From the NCBI GenBank assembly GCA_049301135.1, contig JBAQKP010000069.1, forward strand, positions 1 through 8,666: a stretch of DNA of 8,666 bases, given 5' to 3'. The notes under the pieces were generated by a model, which saw nothing but the letters and a program-made list of their open reading frames with translations, searched no databases and was not told the origin of the DNA. Position numbers and translations under genes: made by a program. Below are positions 1-5,807 of this stretch, piece by piece. Origin of the DNA: JAYXXU01 sp049301135 (lineage in GTDB: Bacteria; Pseudomonadota; Gammaproteobacteria; Pseudomonadales; Moraxellaceae). Every line of letters starts with the position of its first letter. Position 1 is the first letter of the stretch.

Positions 1-846
1 CAACTGGGTTTGGCGGTTGAACTACTTGATTATACTGGACAGACTGCACCGTGTTTGGCGGGGCAGCTGTATATTGAGCATCTGCCGGTGGCAGTGCCGG
101 TGGTCGCAGGTCAGCTTGATGTGGCCAACGCGGCGCAGGTATTGGCGCAATTGACCCGTGCGGCGCAGGCCTGTCTATCTGGTCAGGCGGCAGGGATTGT
201 GACGGCACCCGTGCAAAAATCCGTCATCAACGACGCGGGTATTGCGTTTAGCGGGCATACGGAGTTTTTTCAGGAGCAAGCCGGCGTGCCACGCGTGGTA
301 ATGATGCTGGCGACGCCAAAGCTCAGGGTCGCCTTGGCAACCACGCATTTGCCATTGCGTGCGGTGGCTGACGCGATCACCCAGCCACTGCTCCGGCAGG
401 TGTTAGATATTTTGCTGACAGACTTGAAGACCAAATTTGCGATTGCTGCACCCAAGATTTTGGTTTGTGGCCTCAACCCACACGCCGGTGAGTCGGGACA
501 TTTAGGTCGTGAAGAAATCGAAGTAATTGATCCAGTATTGGCCGAGTATCGTGCAACCGGTCATGATGTTGGGGTAGCGTTACCGGCGGACACCTTGTTT
601 CGGCCTGAAGTCGTTGCAGCCGCCGATGCCGTGCTGGCGATGTACCACGATCAAGGCTTGCCTGTGTTAAAGTCGCAGGGTTTTGGTGAGGCGGTGAATA
701 TCACGCTGGGATTGCCGTTTATTCGGACGTCGGTCGATCATGGCACGGCGTTGGCGTTGGCCGGTACAGGGCAGGCCAAGCCGGACAGTCTGGCAGTGGC
801 GCTTGAATTGGCGCTGGATATGGCGGCAAGGCAAGGCATTCTTTAA
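1..846 (+). CDS. pdxA: 4-hydroxythreonine-4-phosphate dehydrogenase PdxA (5' end missing)
   Basis: PdxA oxidises 4-phosphohydroxy-L-threonine with NAD(P)+ in the DXP-dependent pyridoxal 5'-phosphate pathway; the product decarboxylates and is used by PdxJ. The enzyme is a cytosolic metal-dependent dimer. The frame is open from base 1, so the gene begins upstream: 281 residues are visible against about 330 for the family, and roughly 50 N-terminal residues are outside the window. The TTG at 10 is in frame but is an internal codon, not a start. Family landmarks run in order: TAPVQKSVINDAG and SGHTEFF (substrate region), then the three metal-binding histidines in TTHLPL, NPHAGE and YHDQG, then LPFIRTSVDHGTA near the C terminus. 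All are intact and very close to E. coli PdxA. The stop is TAA at 844-846, 17 nt before the rsmA ATG, which fits the conserved pdxA-rsmA operon. Identification is near certain. Confidence 0.97.
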   Translation, partial: QLGLAVELLDYTGQTAPCLAGQLYIEHLPVAVPVVAGQLDVANAAQVLAQLTRAAQACLSGQAAGIVTAPVQKSVINDAGIAFSGHTEFFQEQAGVPRVVMMLATPKLRVALATTHLPLRAVADAITQPLLRQVLDILLTDLKTKFAIAAPKILVCGLNPHAGESGHLGREEIEVIDPVLAEYRATGHDVGVALPADTLFRPEVVAAADAVLAMYHDQGLPVLKSQGFGEAVNITLGLPFIRTSVDHGTALALAGTGQAKPDSLAVALELALDMAARQGIL

Positions 847-863
847 TTGATTTGGAATTTTGC

Positions 864-1721
864 ATGAGTAAGCAGCAGCCTGAGCAGGGTTTTGGGCAAG
901 GTTTCGCACATGATTTTAAGCAGGGTTTGGCCGGTTCGGGTCATCAGGCGCGGAAACGCTTTGGTCAAAATTTCTTGCATGATCAGCGCGTGATTGAAAA
1001 AATCGTTAATGCAGTCGCACCGAAAGCGGGTGATTTTTTGGTAGAAATTGGCCCCGGTCTTGGCGCACTGACTGCACCACTGTTGAATCGTGCCGAGCAT
1101 CTCACGGTGGTGGAGCTGGATCGAGATCTGGCAGCCGGTTTGCCGAATCGGGTGTCTGATCCGAGCAAGCTGACCATCGTCGAGGCGGATGCACTGCGGT
1201 TTGATTTTCCGAGCCTATTGCGTGGGCAGCCGCAAGATCGCCTGCGCGTGGTCGGCAATCTGCCGTATAACATTTCGACGCCGTTGTTGTTTCATCTGTT
1301 GCAACACGGTGGACAGATTCAAGACATGCATTTTATGCTGCAAAAAGAAGTGGTTGATCGGATTGTTGCACCACCGAACAGCAAGACCTATGGCCGTCTA
1401 TCGGTGATGATGCAGTATTTTTGTCAGCCGACGTTTTTGTTTGAAGTGCCGGCGGGGGCGTTTATCCCTGCGCCGAAAGTCACCAGTGCGGTGTTTCGTT
1501 TGCAGCCGTATACCGACAAGCCGATTCAGGCGGTCAACGAAAAAAAATTCAGTCAGTTGGTCGCACATGTGTTTACTCAGCGGCGTAAAACCTTGCGCAG
1601 TAGCCTAAAAGGCCAGATTGACGATGCGGGTTTTGAGCGGGCGGGGATTGATCCGATGGCGCGGCCAGAGACTTTGAGTGTGGCGCAGTTTGTGGCGCTC
1701 AGTGATGTAGTGAGTGGTTAA
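864..1721 (+). CDS. rsmA: 16S rRNA (adenine1518-N6/adenine1519-N6)-dimethyltransferase RsmA (KsgA)
   Basis: RsmA uses S-adenosylmethionine to dimethylate two adjacent adenines in the 3'-terminal helix-45 loop of 16S rRNA during late 30S assembly. The ATG at 864 gives 285 residues and has GGAA six bases upstream (854-857); the in-frame TTG at 852 would add only four residues and is less likely. Motifs: ARKRFGQNFLHD (about 29-40), SAM-binding EIGPGLGALT (61-70), acidic VELDRD (83-88), catalytic GNLPYNIS (131-138), FIPAPKV (200-206) and QRRKTLRSS (239-247). The first 28 residues are a Gln/Gly/Phe-rich tail (GFGQGF, KQGL) about 14 residues longer than the E. coli N terminus, and they carry no known domain. 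The gene sits between pdxA and apaH; its stop is six bases before the apaH ATG, so coupling is likely. The family is certain; the only doubt is the exact N terminus. Confidence 0.97.
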   Translation: MSKQQPEQGFGQGFAHDFKQGLAGSGHQARKRFGQNFLHDQRVIEKIVNAVAPKAGDFLVEIGPGLGALTAPLLNRAEHLTVVELDRDLAAGLPNRVSDPSKLTIVEADALRFDFPSLLRGQPQDRLRVVGNLPYNISTPLLFHLLQHGGQIQDMHFMLQKEVVDRIVAPPNSKTYGRLSVMMQYFCQPTFLFEVPAGAFIPAPKVTSAVFRLQPYTDKPIQAVNEKKFSQLVAHVFTQRRKTLRSSLKGQIDDAGFERAGIDPMARPETLSVAQFVALSDVVSG

Positions 1722-1727
1722 ACAGTG

Positions 1728-2597
1728 ATGACCTACCGCCACCAGTACGTCATCGGCGACTTACAGGGCTGTTTTACCGCGCTGCAAGCACTAAAAATAG
1801 CGTTAGAATTTGACGAAACGCAAGATTGCCTGTGGTTTACCGGTGATCTGGTGGCGCGGGGTGAAGACTCGTTAAACACCTTGCGCGAAGTCAAACGCTT
1901 GGCTGATCTCGGTGCAGCCAAAACCGTACTGGGTAATCACGATTTAAACCTACTGGCAGTCTGGCGTGGCGTGGCAAAACTGCGTAAAAAAGATCTGACT
2001 GCACCGATTTTTGATGCCGAAGATGCCGAAATTTTGCTGAATTGGCTACGTCGGCAGCCGCTGTTGCTGTTGCCAAGTTTTGATACGGTGTTGACCCATG
2101 CAGGCATTCCGCCGATGTGGATGGTTGATCAAGCAGCCGCGTATGCGGGTGAGGTGGAAGCGATGCTGCAAGCTGATTTGTCGGTGCTGGATCAGTTTTT
2201 GGGTCAGATGTATGGCGATTTGCCGGATATGTGGCAGGATGATCTGACCGGCGTAGCGCGACTAAGAGTGATCACCAACTACCTGACTCGTATGCGCTTA
2301 TGTACGGCTGAGGGACGGCTGGAATTTAGCTTTAAAGATTCCTTGGATGCCGAAATGCCAGCAGGGTTCTTGCCTTGGTTTGATTGGCCGTCGATTGAAG
2401 TGTCAGTAGGTGATCAGCAGCCACGTCGCCGTCTGTTTGGGCATTGGGCAGCGTTAGAAGGCAAAATCGACAATCCACACATTTTAGCGTTAGATGGCGG
2501 CTGTGTTTGGGGTGGGGCTTTGTTGGCTTATCAGCTGTCTGACGGGCAGTGGTTTAGATCGAGTAGCGGTTGCGCCTCGCGGGTACAGAGCGCGTAA
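1728..2597 (+). CDS. apaH: Symmetrical bis(5'-nucleosyl)-tetraphosphatase ApaH
   Basis: ApaH hydrolyses Ap4A symmetrically to two ADP, controlling dinucleoside polyphosphates and removing Np4 caps from RNA. It belongs to the calcineurin-like/PPP phosphatase fold. The chosen ATG at 1728 gives 289 residues (E. coli has 280); a GTG at 1725 would add one residue. GAGTGG at 1712-1717 could serve as a ribosome site, and the rsmA stop is only six bases away. Metal and phosphate motifs: GDLQGC (10-15), GDLVARG (39-45), LGNHDLNLLAV (68-78), LTHAGIPP (122-129), ITNYLTRMRLC (182-192), FGHWAALEG (237-245) and LDGGCVWGG (255-263). Gln replaces His in the first GDxHG-type motif, as I recall for pseudomonad ApaH, so it is not a defect. 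LDGGC instead of the usual LDTGC is a small local difference. No apaG lies upstream. The last 67 bp overlap the convergent minus-strand gene, and no terminator is visible between them. Confidence 0.97.
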   Translation: MTYRHQYVIGDLQGCFTALQALKIALEFDETQDCLWFTGDLVARGEDSLNTLREVKRLADLGAAKTVLGNHDLNLLAVWRGVAKLRKKDLTAPIFDAEDAEILLNWLRRQPLLLLPSFDTVLTHAGIPPMWMVDQAAAYAGEVEAMLQADLSVLDQFLGQMYGDLPDMWQDDLTGVARLRVITNYLTRMRLCTAEGRLEFSFKDSLDAEMPAGFLPWFDWPSIEVSVGDQQPRRRLFGHWAALEGKIDNPHILALDGGCVWGGALLAYQLSDGQWFRSSSGCASRVQSA

Positions 2598-3067
2598 ACC
2601 GACCACGACCAGATGCCGTCGCGTTGCAGGATCATATCGATTTGCTGACTTTCCCCCAGTTGTAGCCGAAACTGATTGGGAAAATCGCTGTAGCCAGTTT
2701 GAATGTTTTCCTGTGCATAAAACTGAAGTTGTAGCTGTAAAAATTTAGCCTGATCCGCGTGTTGCTGCAAGACCGGCCAGATGTTTTTGAGATAGTTTTG
2801 GCCATGTCCACGAATCTTCGGTGCAGTTGTGGTCGCGCGACTTTCCCAGAGCGATTTTGGGATGATCTGTTCAATCTGACTGGGTTCGAGCCGTTGTTCT
2901 GAATCGACCCAACCGAGTTGTTTTTTGAGTGTCCATAGCGCGTAATACGGCGAAAGCACAAGAACTAGACTAAACAATAGTAGTAGGCCGACCAGCGCAA
3001 AACCGATTCGCCGTTGTCGTGGTGTGAGTTTAAACTGTCGGGTATGAGCTTTTGGGTGCAGGGGCAC
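2531..3067 (-). CDS. Small single-pass membrane protein, DUF2939-like
   Basis: Function unknown. The 178-residue product has a basic N-terminal tail (HPKAHTRQFKLTPRQRR, about 4-20), one membrane helix (about 22-41), then SPYYALWTLKKQLGWVDSEQ and a soluble domain of about 125 residues, presumably periplasmic by the positive-inside rule. The helix followed by a YYAL..L...L...D pattern resembles proteins annotated DUF2939; I am moderately confident of that family and cannot search to confirm it. The start is GTG at 3067-3065, one base after the lrgB TAA. Only AAC and ATT codons separate it from an upstream in-frame stop, so GTG is the only good start. A GGA lies nine bases before it, inside the lrgB end, which points to translational coupling. 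It is last in the hflX-lrgA-lrgB unit. Its 3' end runs 67 bp into apaH on the opposite strand. The two cysteines (in ALCTR and NHCPS) lie in the region opposite apaH or close to it. Confidence 0.72.
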   Translation of the reverse strand: MPLHPKAHTRQFKLTPRQRRIGFALVGLLLLFSLVLVLSPYYALWTLKKQLGWVDSEQRLEPSQIEQIIPKSLWESRATTTAPKIRGHGQNYLKNIWPVLQQHADQAKFLQLQLQFYAQENIQTGYSDFPNQFRLQLGESQQIDMILQRDGIWSWSVYALCTREAQPLLDLNHCPSDS

Positions 3068-3068
3068 G

Positions 3069-3749
3069 TTAATTCATCCAGCCCAGCAGATAAAACATAA
3101 TCGGCAGCCAAATCGCCGTCATCACGCCATTCACCGCCATGCCAAATGCGGCATAACGTCCCGCGACCGGACTGCGCTGCCATGCTTCAACCGTACCAAT
3201 CGCATGTGCCGCCAGCCCCAACGCCAGTCCAACCGCACGTTCGTCATGCACATTCCGTAGGAGCAGTGGTGACAGCGCAGCGCCGATCAAGCCCGACACG
3301 ATCACAATAATACTGACCAGCGCCAACGGTGCATCAATCAAACTGGCGATATTCAACGCAATCGGTGTAGTCACTGCACGAGTGGTAAATGCCAAAATCG
3401 TTGGTTCGGACAGATGCAGTAGCCACGCCAAACCGACCGGCAACGCCGCACCGGTAAACGTTGCTAAAAGCAGTAGATTGCCCAAACGCTTTAGGGGTAA
3501 ATCGTCAAAGCGCATCGCCGCCAGCGGAATCGCCAACGCGACGGTGACATAGCCGAGCAGATGATTAAAAATTTCACCCACCGACTGAAAATAATCCGCA
3601 TACGGCCAGCGCAGCAGCCATAGCGACAGCATCACCAAACCAACTGAGAGCACCACTACCGGCAGCTTGGGAAAACGCTGCCCGAGTAACCGCGCCACCA
3701 CATGTGCCGCCAGCGTCAGTAACAAACCCGCAAAAATCGACCACAGCAT
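3069..3749 (-). CDS. lrgB: LrgB/CidB family membrane protein (YohK-like)
   Basis: LrgB-family proteins pair with LrgA. They were first described as antiholin-like modulators of murein hydrolase and lysis in Gram-positive bacteria; later work links the family to carboxylate (pyruvate, or glycolate in plastids) transport. The exact role in Gram-negatives is not settled. The 226 residues (E. coli YohK about 231) are almost wholly hydrophobic, with several membrane helices. Family landmarks are FNHLLGYVTVALAIPLA (about 61-77), the VTTPIAL segment (about 125-131), IVIVSGLIGAALSP (about 147-160) and the conserved LGLAAHAIGTVEAW region (about 177-190). The residues before VTTPIA are TRA, where I recall PKS as common. 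The ATG at 3749 lies three bases after the lrgA stop, and the next gene starts one base after this TAA. It is probably translated in step with lrgA. The family is clear; the transported substrate is unknown. Confidence 0.9.
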   Translation of the reverse strand: MLWSIFAGLLLTLAAHVVARLLGQRFPKLPVVVLSVGLVMLSLWLLRWPYADYFQSVGEIFNHLLGYVTVALAIPLAAMRFDDLPLKRLGNLLLLATFTGAALPVGLAWLLHLSEPTILAFTTRAVTTPIALNIASLIDAPLALVSIIVIVSGLIGAALSPLLLRNVHDERAVGLALGLAAHAIGTVEAWQRSPVAGRYAAFGMAVNGVMTAIWLPIMFYLLGWMN

Positions 3750-3752
3750 TAA

Positions 3753-4142
3753 TCAGTTCTCATCTGGGGAGCGGGCAGACAGCCAACGCTTTGACAACCA
3801 CGCATAGCCCCACAACGGCAGCAGCGTACTGACCGTCATCACCACAATAAACCAGCCCAATTCGTTCCCAAGGCTCGCCATCATTACCCCCGCACCTGCT
3901 GCAATCGGCAAAAATGCAATCGCACTTTCCTTCATGATGCGTGTATTGGCATCAATCAGGCGCGATGAAAGGACGCGCCAACGCCGATAGATCAGCAAGC
4001 AGGCGAGTAGTGCAAACAGCCCGACCAAATTGCCCAGTTCGGGATGGCCGAGTAGCCGCATCAGGGCGATAGCGCTTTCTCGAAATACGATGACCAACAG
4101 TAAGGTTAGGCCAAGCGCCTTCCAATCAATAGTCGTGGTCAT
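3753..4142 (-). CDS. lrgA: LrgA/CidA family holin-like membrane protein (YohJ-like)
   Basis: LrgA is the small partner of LrgB: a holin-like inner-membrane protein of about four helices, thought to oligomerise and to act with LrgB in lysis control or small-carboxylate transport. The product has 129 residues, the usual family size (YohJ about 132). Hydrophobic segments lie near residues 9-30, 36-52, 70-90 and 94-115, followed by a charged tail (SKRWLSARSPDEN). LGHPELGNLVGLFALLACL occupies the place of the usual proline/glycine element in helix 2, and ESAIAFLPIAAGAGVMM matches the F.P...G.G pattern of helix 3. The ATG (4142-4140) overlaps the hflX TGA in an ATGA junction and has no Shine-Dalgarno of its own, so translation probably depends on terminating hflX ribosomes. 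A standalone LrgAB pair would not need this. Short hydrophobic proteins carry less signal, but the adjacent lrgB makes the call firm. Confidence 0.87.
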   Translation of the reverse strand: MTTTIDWKALGLTLLLVIVFRESAIALMRLLGHPELGNLVGLFALLACLLIYRRWRVLSSRLIDANTRIMKESAIAFLPIAAGAGVMMASLGNELGWFIVVMTVSTLLPLWGYAWLSKRWLSARSPDEN

Positions 4143-5704
4143 GATGTAGAAGGTGTGCCGTCCAGTGGATGGTCAGGGTCGCTGATCGGCTCAATCCCAA
4201 TATCGTCCGGCCAATCCAGCGCATCTGTCTGCTGTTGATTTGGTTGGTCATGCCGCTCAAACGCTTCCAGCACCCGATGAAATTGCTGCGCTTGTGCGGC
4301 AGGCAGTACCTCATCGACTGACAAATGCGCCTGTGCCAACAGTTGCGCGACCCGATCATGCGGCAAGCGGATGCGCAGCGTACACGCGCCATTGTCCAGA
4401 TGTTCTTCATGTTCAACCACATCAAGCTGATACAGTTGATTGCGCAGCTTGCCCGCTTGTGGTGGTAAGGTCAGATCATAGCGATTGAGTTGGCCGGACA
4501 GACAGACCTGCACCGCCTCGCGCAATAAATCCAGCCCTGCGCCGGTGTGCGCCGAGACATAGACGCGATCTGGTTGGTTCGGGGCGTGTTCATGGCTGGA
4601 CGGTGCATCACCGGATAGGTCGATTTTGTTATAGACCTTCAGCATCGGCACATCACAGCCGATTTCTTTGAGCACAACAGCAACCGCGTCGATTTGCTCG
4701 TGCATCTCAGGGCTACTGGCATCAATCACATGTAGCAGCAGATCCGCTTCGAGGGTTTCTTCCAGCGTGGCGCGAAAGGCATCGACCAACGCGTGTGGCA
4801 AATGCCGCACAAAGCCGACCGTATCGGCCAATACCAAACGACCAAGCCCCGTCCACTCCAAGCGGCGCAGCGTTGGGTCAAGCGTGGCAAACAGTTGATC
4901 AGCGGCATACACATCGCTGTCGGCCAAGCGATTGAACAGCGTAGATTTACCAGCGTTGGTATAACCGACCAGTGACACGGTTGGAATCGCGGCTTTTTGG
5001 CGGGCGGCACGGCCTTGCTGGCGGGTTTGTCGGACTTTTTCCAGTCGGTCTTTTAGTTGGGTGACGCGAATTTGTAGCAAGCGACGGTCGGTTTCGAGCT
5101 GGGTTTCGCCGGGTCCACGTAGACCGATACCACCTTTTTGTCGTTCTAAGTGGGTCCAACCACGCACCAAGCGCGATGCCAAGTGATCCAGTTGCGCCAA
5201 TTCGACTTGCAGCTTGCCTTCAAAGGTACGCGCACGCTGGGCAAAAATATCCAAGATCAAGCCAGTACGGTCAATCACCCGACATTCAAACAGCCGCTCA
5301 AGGTTACGCTCTTGCGCAGGGCTTAAGGTGTGATCAAAAATCACCAAGTCGATCTCATCGGCCTTGACCCGTTCAGCGACTTCTTCGGCTTTACCTGAGC
5401 CAATAAACAACTTGGCATCTGGTTTTGGCCGTGTGCCGGTGATCAGGTCAACGATGGTTGCACCGGCCGATTGCGCCAGTAGCTTGAATTCCTCCACATC
5501 GAGCTCTTCGAGCAACCGAATACTCATGTGTACCAGTAGTGCGCGTTCACCACCTTGGTGGCGTTCAAATAATTCCAAGTGTGTGCAATCCTCAGGCAAG
5601 CGAAAATAGCTGCTGTCAGCAGCGCAATCAAATGATACCGGATTTTGTACAAATACGTCTGCGTGGTTTTGTGTGTCGGCGCGCTTGTCTGCTGATCTTG
5701 TCAT
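4139..5704 (-). CDS. hflX: Ribosome-associated GTPase HflX, with N- and C-terminal extensions
   Basis: HflX is an Obg-related GTPase that binds the 50S subunit near the E site and splits stalled or heat-stressed 70S ribosomes. The 521-residue frame contains the HflX domain with GSGKAEEVAE (about 102-111) and FDHTLSPAQERNLE (about 123-136), the GGIGLRGPGETQLETDRR signature (191-208), then the G domain: G1 GYTNAGKST (247-255), ATLDPT in switch I (273-278), G3 DTVGF (294-298), G4 NKID (359-362) and G5 SAHTG (384-388). E. coli HflX has 426 residues. The excess is about 45 N-terminal residues of low conservation and an acidic, Gln-rich C-terminal tail (about 480-521). The ATG at 5704 has no clear ribosome site. 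A TTG at 5578-5576 (codon 43, just before ELFERHQGG), with GAGGA ten bases upstream, would give 479 residues and matches the family start better. hfq, the usual upstream neighbour, is absent. lrgA follows with an ATGA overlap. Confidence 0.95.
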   Translation of the reverse strand: MTRSADKRADTQNHADVFVQNPVSFDCAADSSYFRLPEDCTHLELFERHQGGERALLVHMSIRLLEELDVEEFKLLAQSAGATIVDLITGTRPKPDAKLFIGSGKAEEVAERVKADEIDLVIFDHTLSPAQERNLERLFECRVIDRTGLILDIFAQRARTFEGKLQVELAQLDHLASRLVRGWTHLERQKGGIGLRGPGETQLETDRRLLQIRVTQLKDRLEKVRQTRQQGRAARQKAAIPTVSLVGYTNAGKSTLFNRLADSDVYAADQLFATLDPTLRRLEWTGLGRLVLADTVGFVRHLPHALVDAFRATLEETLEADLLLHVIDASSPEMHEQIDAVAVVLKEIGCDVPMLKVYNKIDLSGDAPSSHEHAPNQPDRVYVSAHTGAGLDLLREAVQVCLSGQLNRYDLTLPPQAGKLRNQLYQLDVVEHEEHLDNGACTLRIRLPHDRVAQLLAQAHLSVDEVLPAAQAQQFHRVLEAFERHDQPNQQQTDALDWPDDIGIEPISDPDHPLDGTPSTS

Positions 5705-5711
5705 CTGAATG

Positions 5712-5807
5712 TCAATAAACTGTCATCCACGCGACAAGCACAGCGTTTACAGTCAACGCTAGCGTATAAAAAACGAGTTTGTCATATGTCACATTTACCC
5801 AGTTCAT
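5712..5807 (-). CDS. Possible 31-residue single-helix membrane peptide (speculative)
   Basis: I do not recognise this frame. Starting at ATG 5807-5805 it encodes 31 residues: a short polar start (MNWVNVTYDK) and a 21-residue hydrophobic run (LVFYTLALTV, then NAVLVAWMTVY) long enough to span a membrane, ending at TGA 5714-5712. A GGGA lies five bases before the ATG, a passable ribosome site, and the stop is only seven bases upstream of the hflX ATG, on the same strand. Against it, the first 22 bases are antisense to the start of olsB, the stretch also looks like a divergent promoter region, and short AT-rich frames often look hydrophobic by chance. It could be a real small protein leading the hflX unit, or only a by-product of regulatory DNA. 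Confidence 0.18.
   Translation of the reverse strand: MNWVNVTYDKLVFYTLALTVNAVLVAWMTVY
5742..5765. promoter_or_regulatory. Overlapping dyads in the hflX/olsB divergent region (candidate operator)
   Basis: Two perfect inverted repeats share bases here. AGCGTT (5742-5747) and AACGCT (5755-5760) form a 6-7-6 dyad. ACGCTAGCGT (5756-5765) is a perfect 10-bp palindrome directly abutting the TATAAA at 5765-5770. The net effect is three alternating copies of an AGCGT-like half-site. The position, between divergent genes and touching candidate -10 elements on both strands, suits a regulator binding site, but no known regulator's consensus is recognised and the repeats are short enough for chance to be possible. 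Confidence 0.3.
5763..5792 (-). promoter_or_regulatory. Candidate sigma70-type promoter for hflX-lrgAB
   Basis: On the minus strand GTGACA (5792-5787, five of six with TTGACA) is separated by 18 bases from TATACG (5768-5763, four of six with TATAAT). Transcription would start near 5756, leaving a leader of about 50 bases before the hflX ATG at 5704. The -35 lies inside the first codons of the divergent olsB, so the two transcripts would overlap slightly. On the plus strand TATAAA (5765-5770) could be a -10 for olsB, but no convincing -35 stands at 16-18 bases. Confidence 0.35.

Noticed and set aside
983..1273. 96-codon minus-strand frame opposite rsmA
   Set aside because: A shadow of the rsmA frame; the product is Arg/Ser-rich without motifs.
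1755..1772. His-to-Gln change in the first ApaH metal motif as a sign of inactivation
   Set aside because: GDLQGC is, as I recall, the normal form in pseudomonad-type ApaH, and all other catalytic motifs are intact.
2494..2748. 84-codon plus-strand frame after apaH
   Set aside because: It overlaps the apaH end in another frame and is antisense to the DUF2939-like gene, which has a better case (membrane helix and coupled start).
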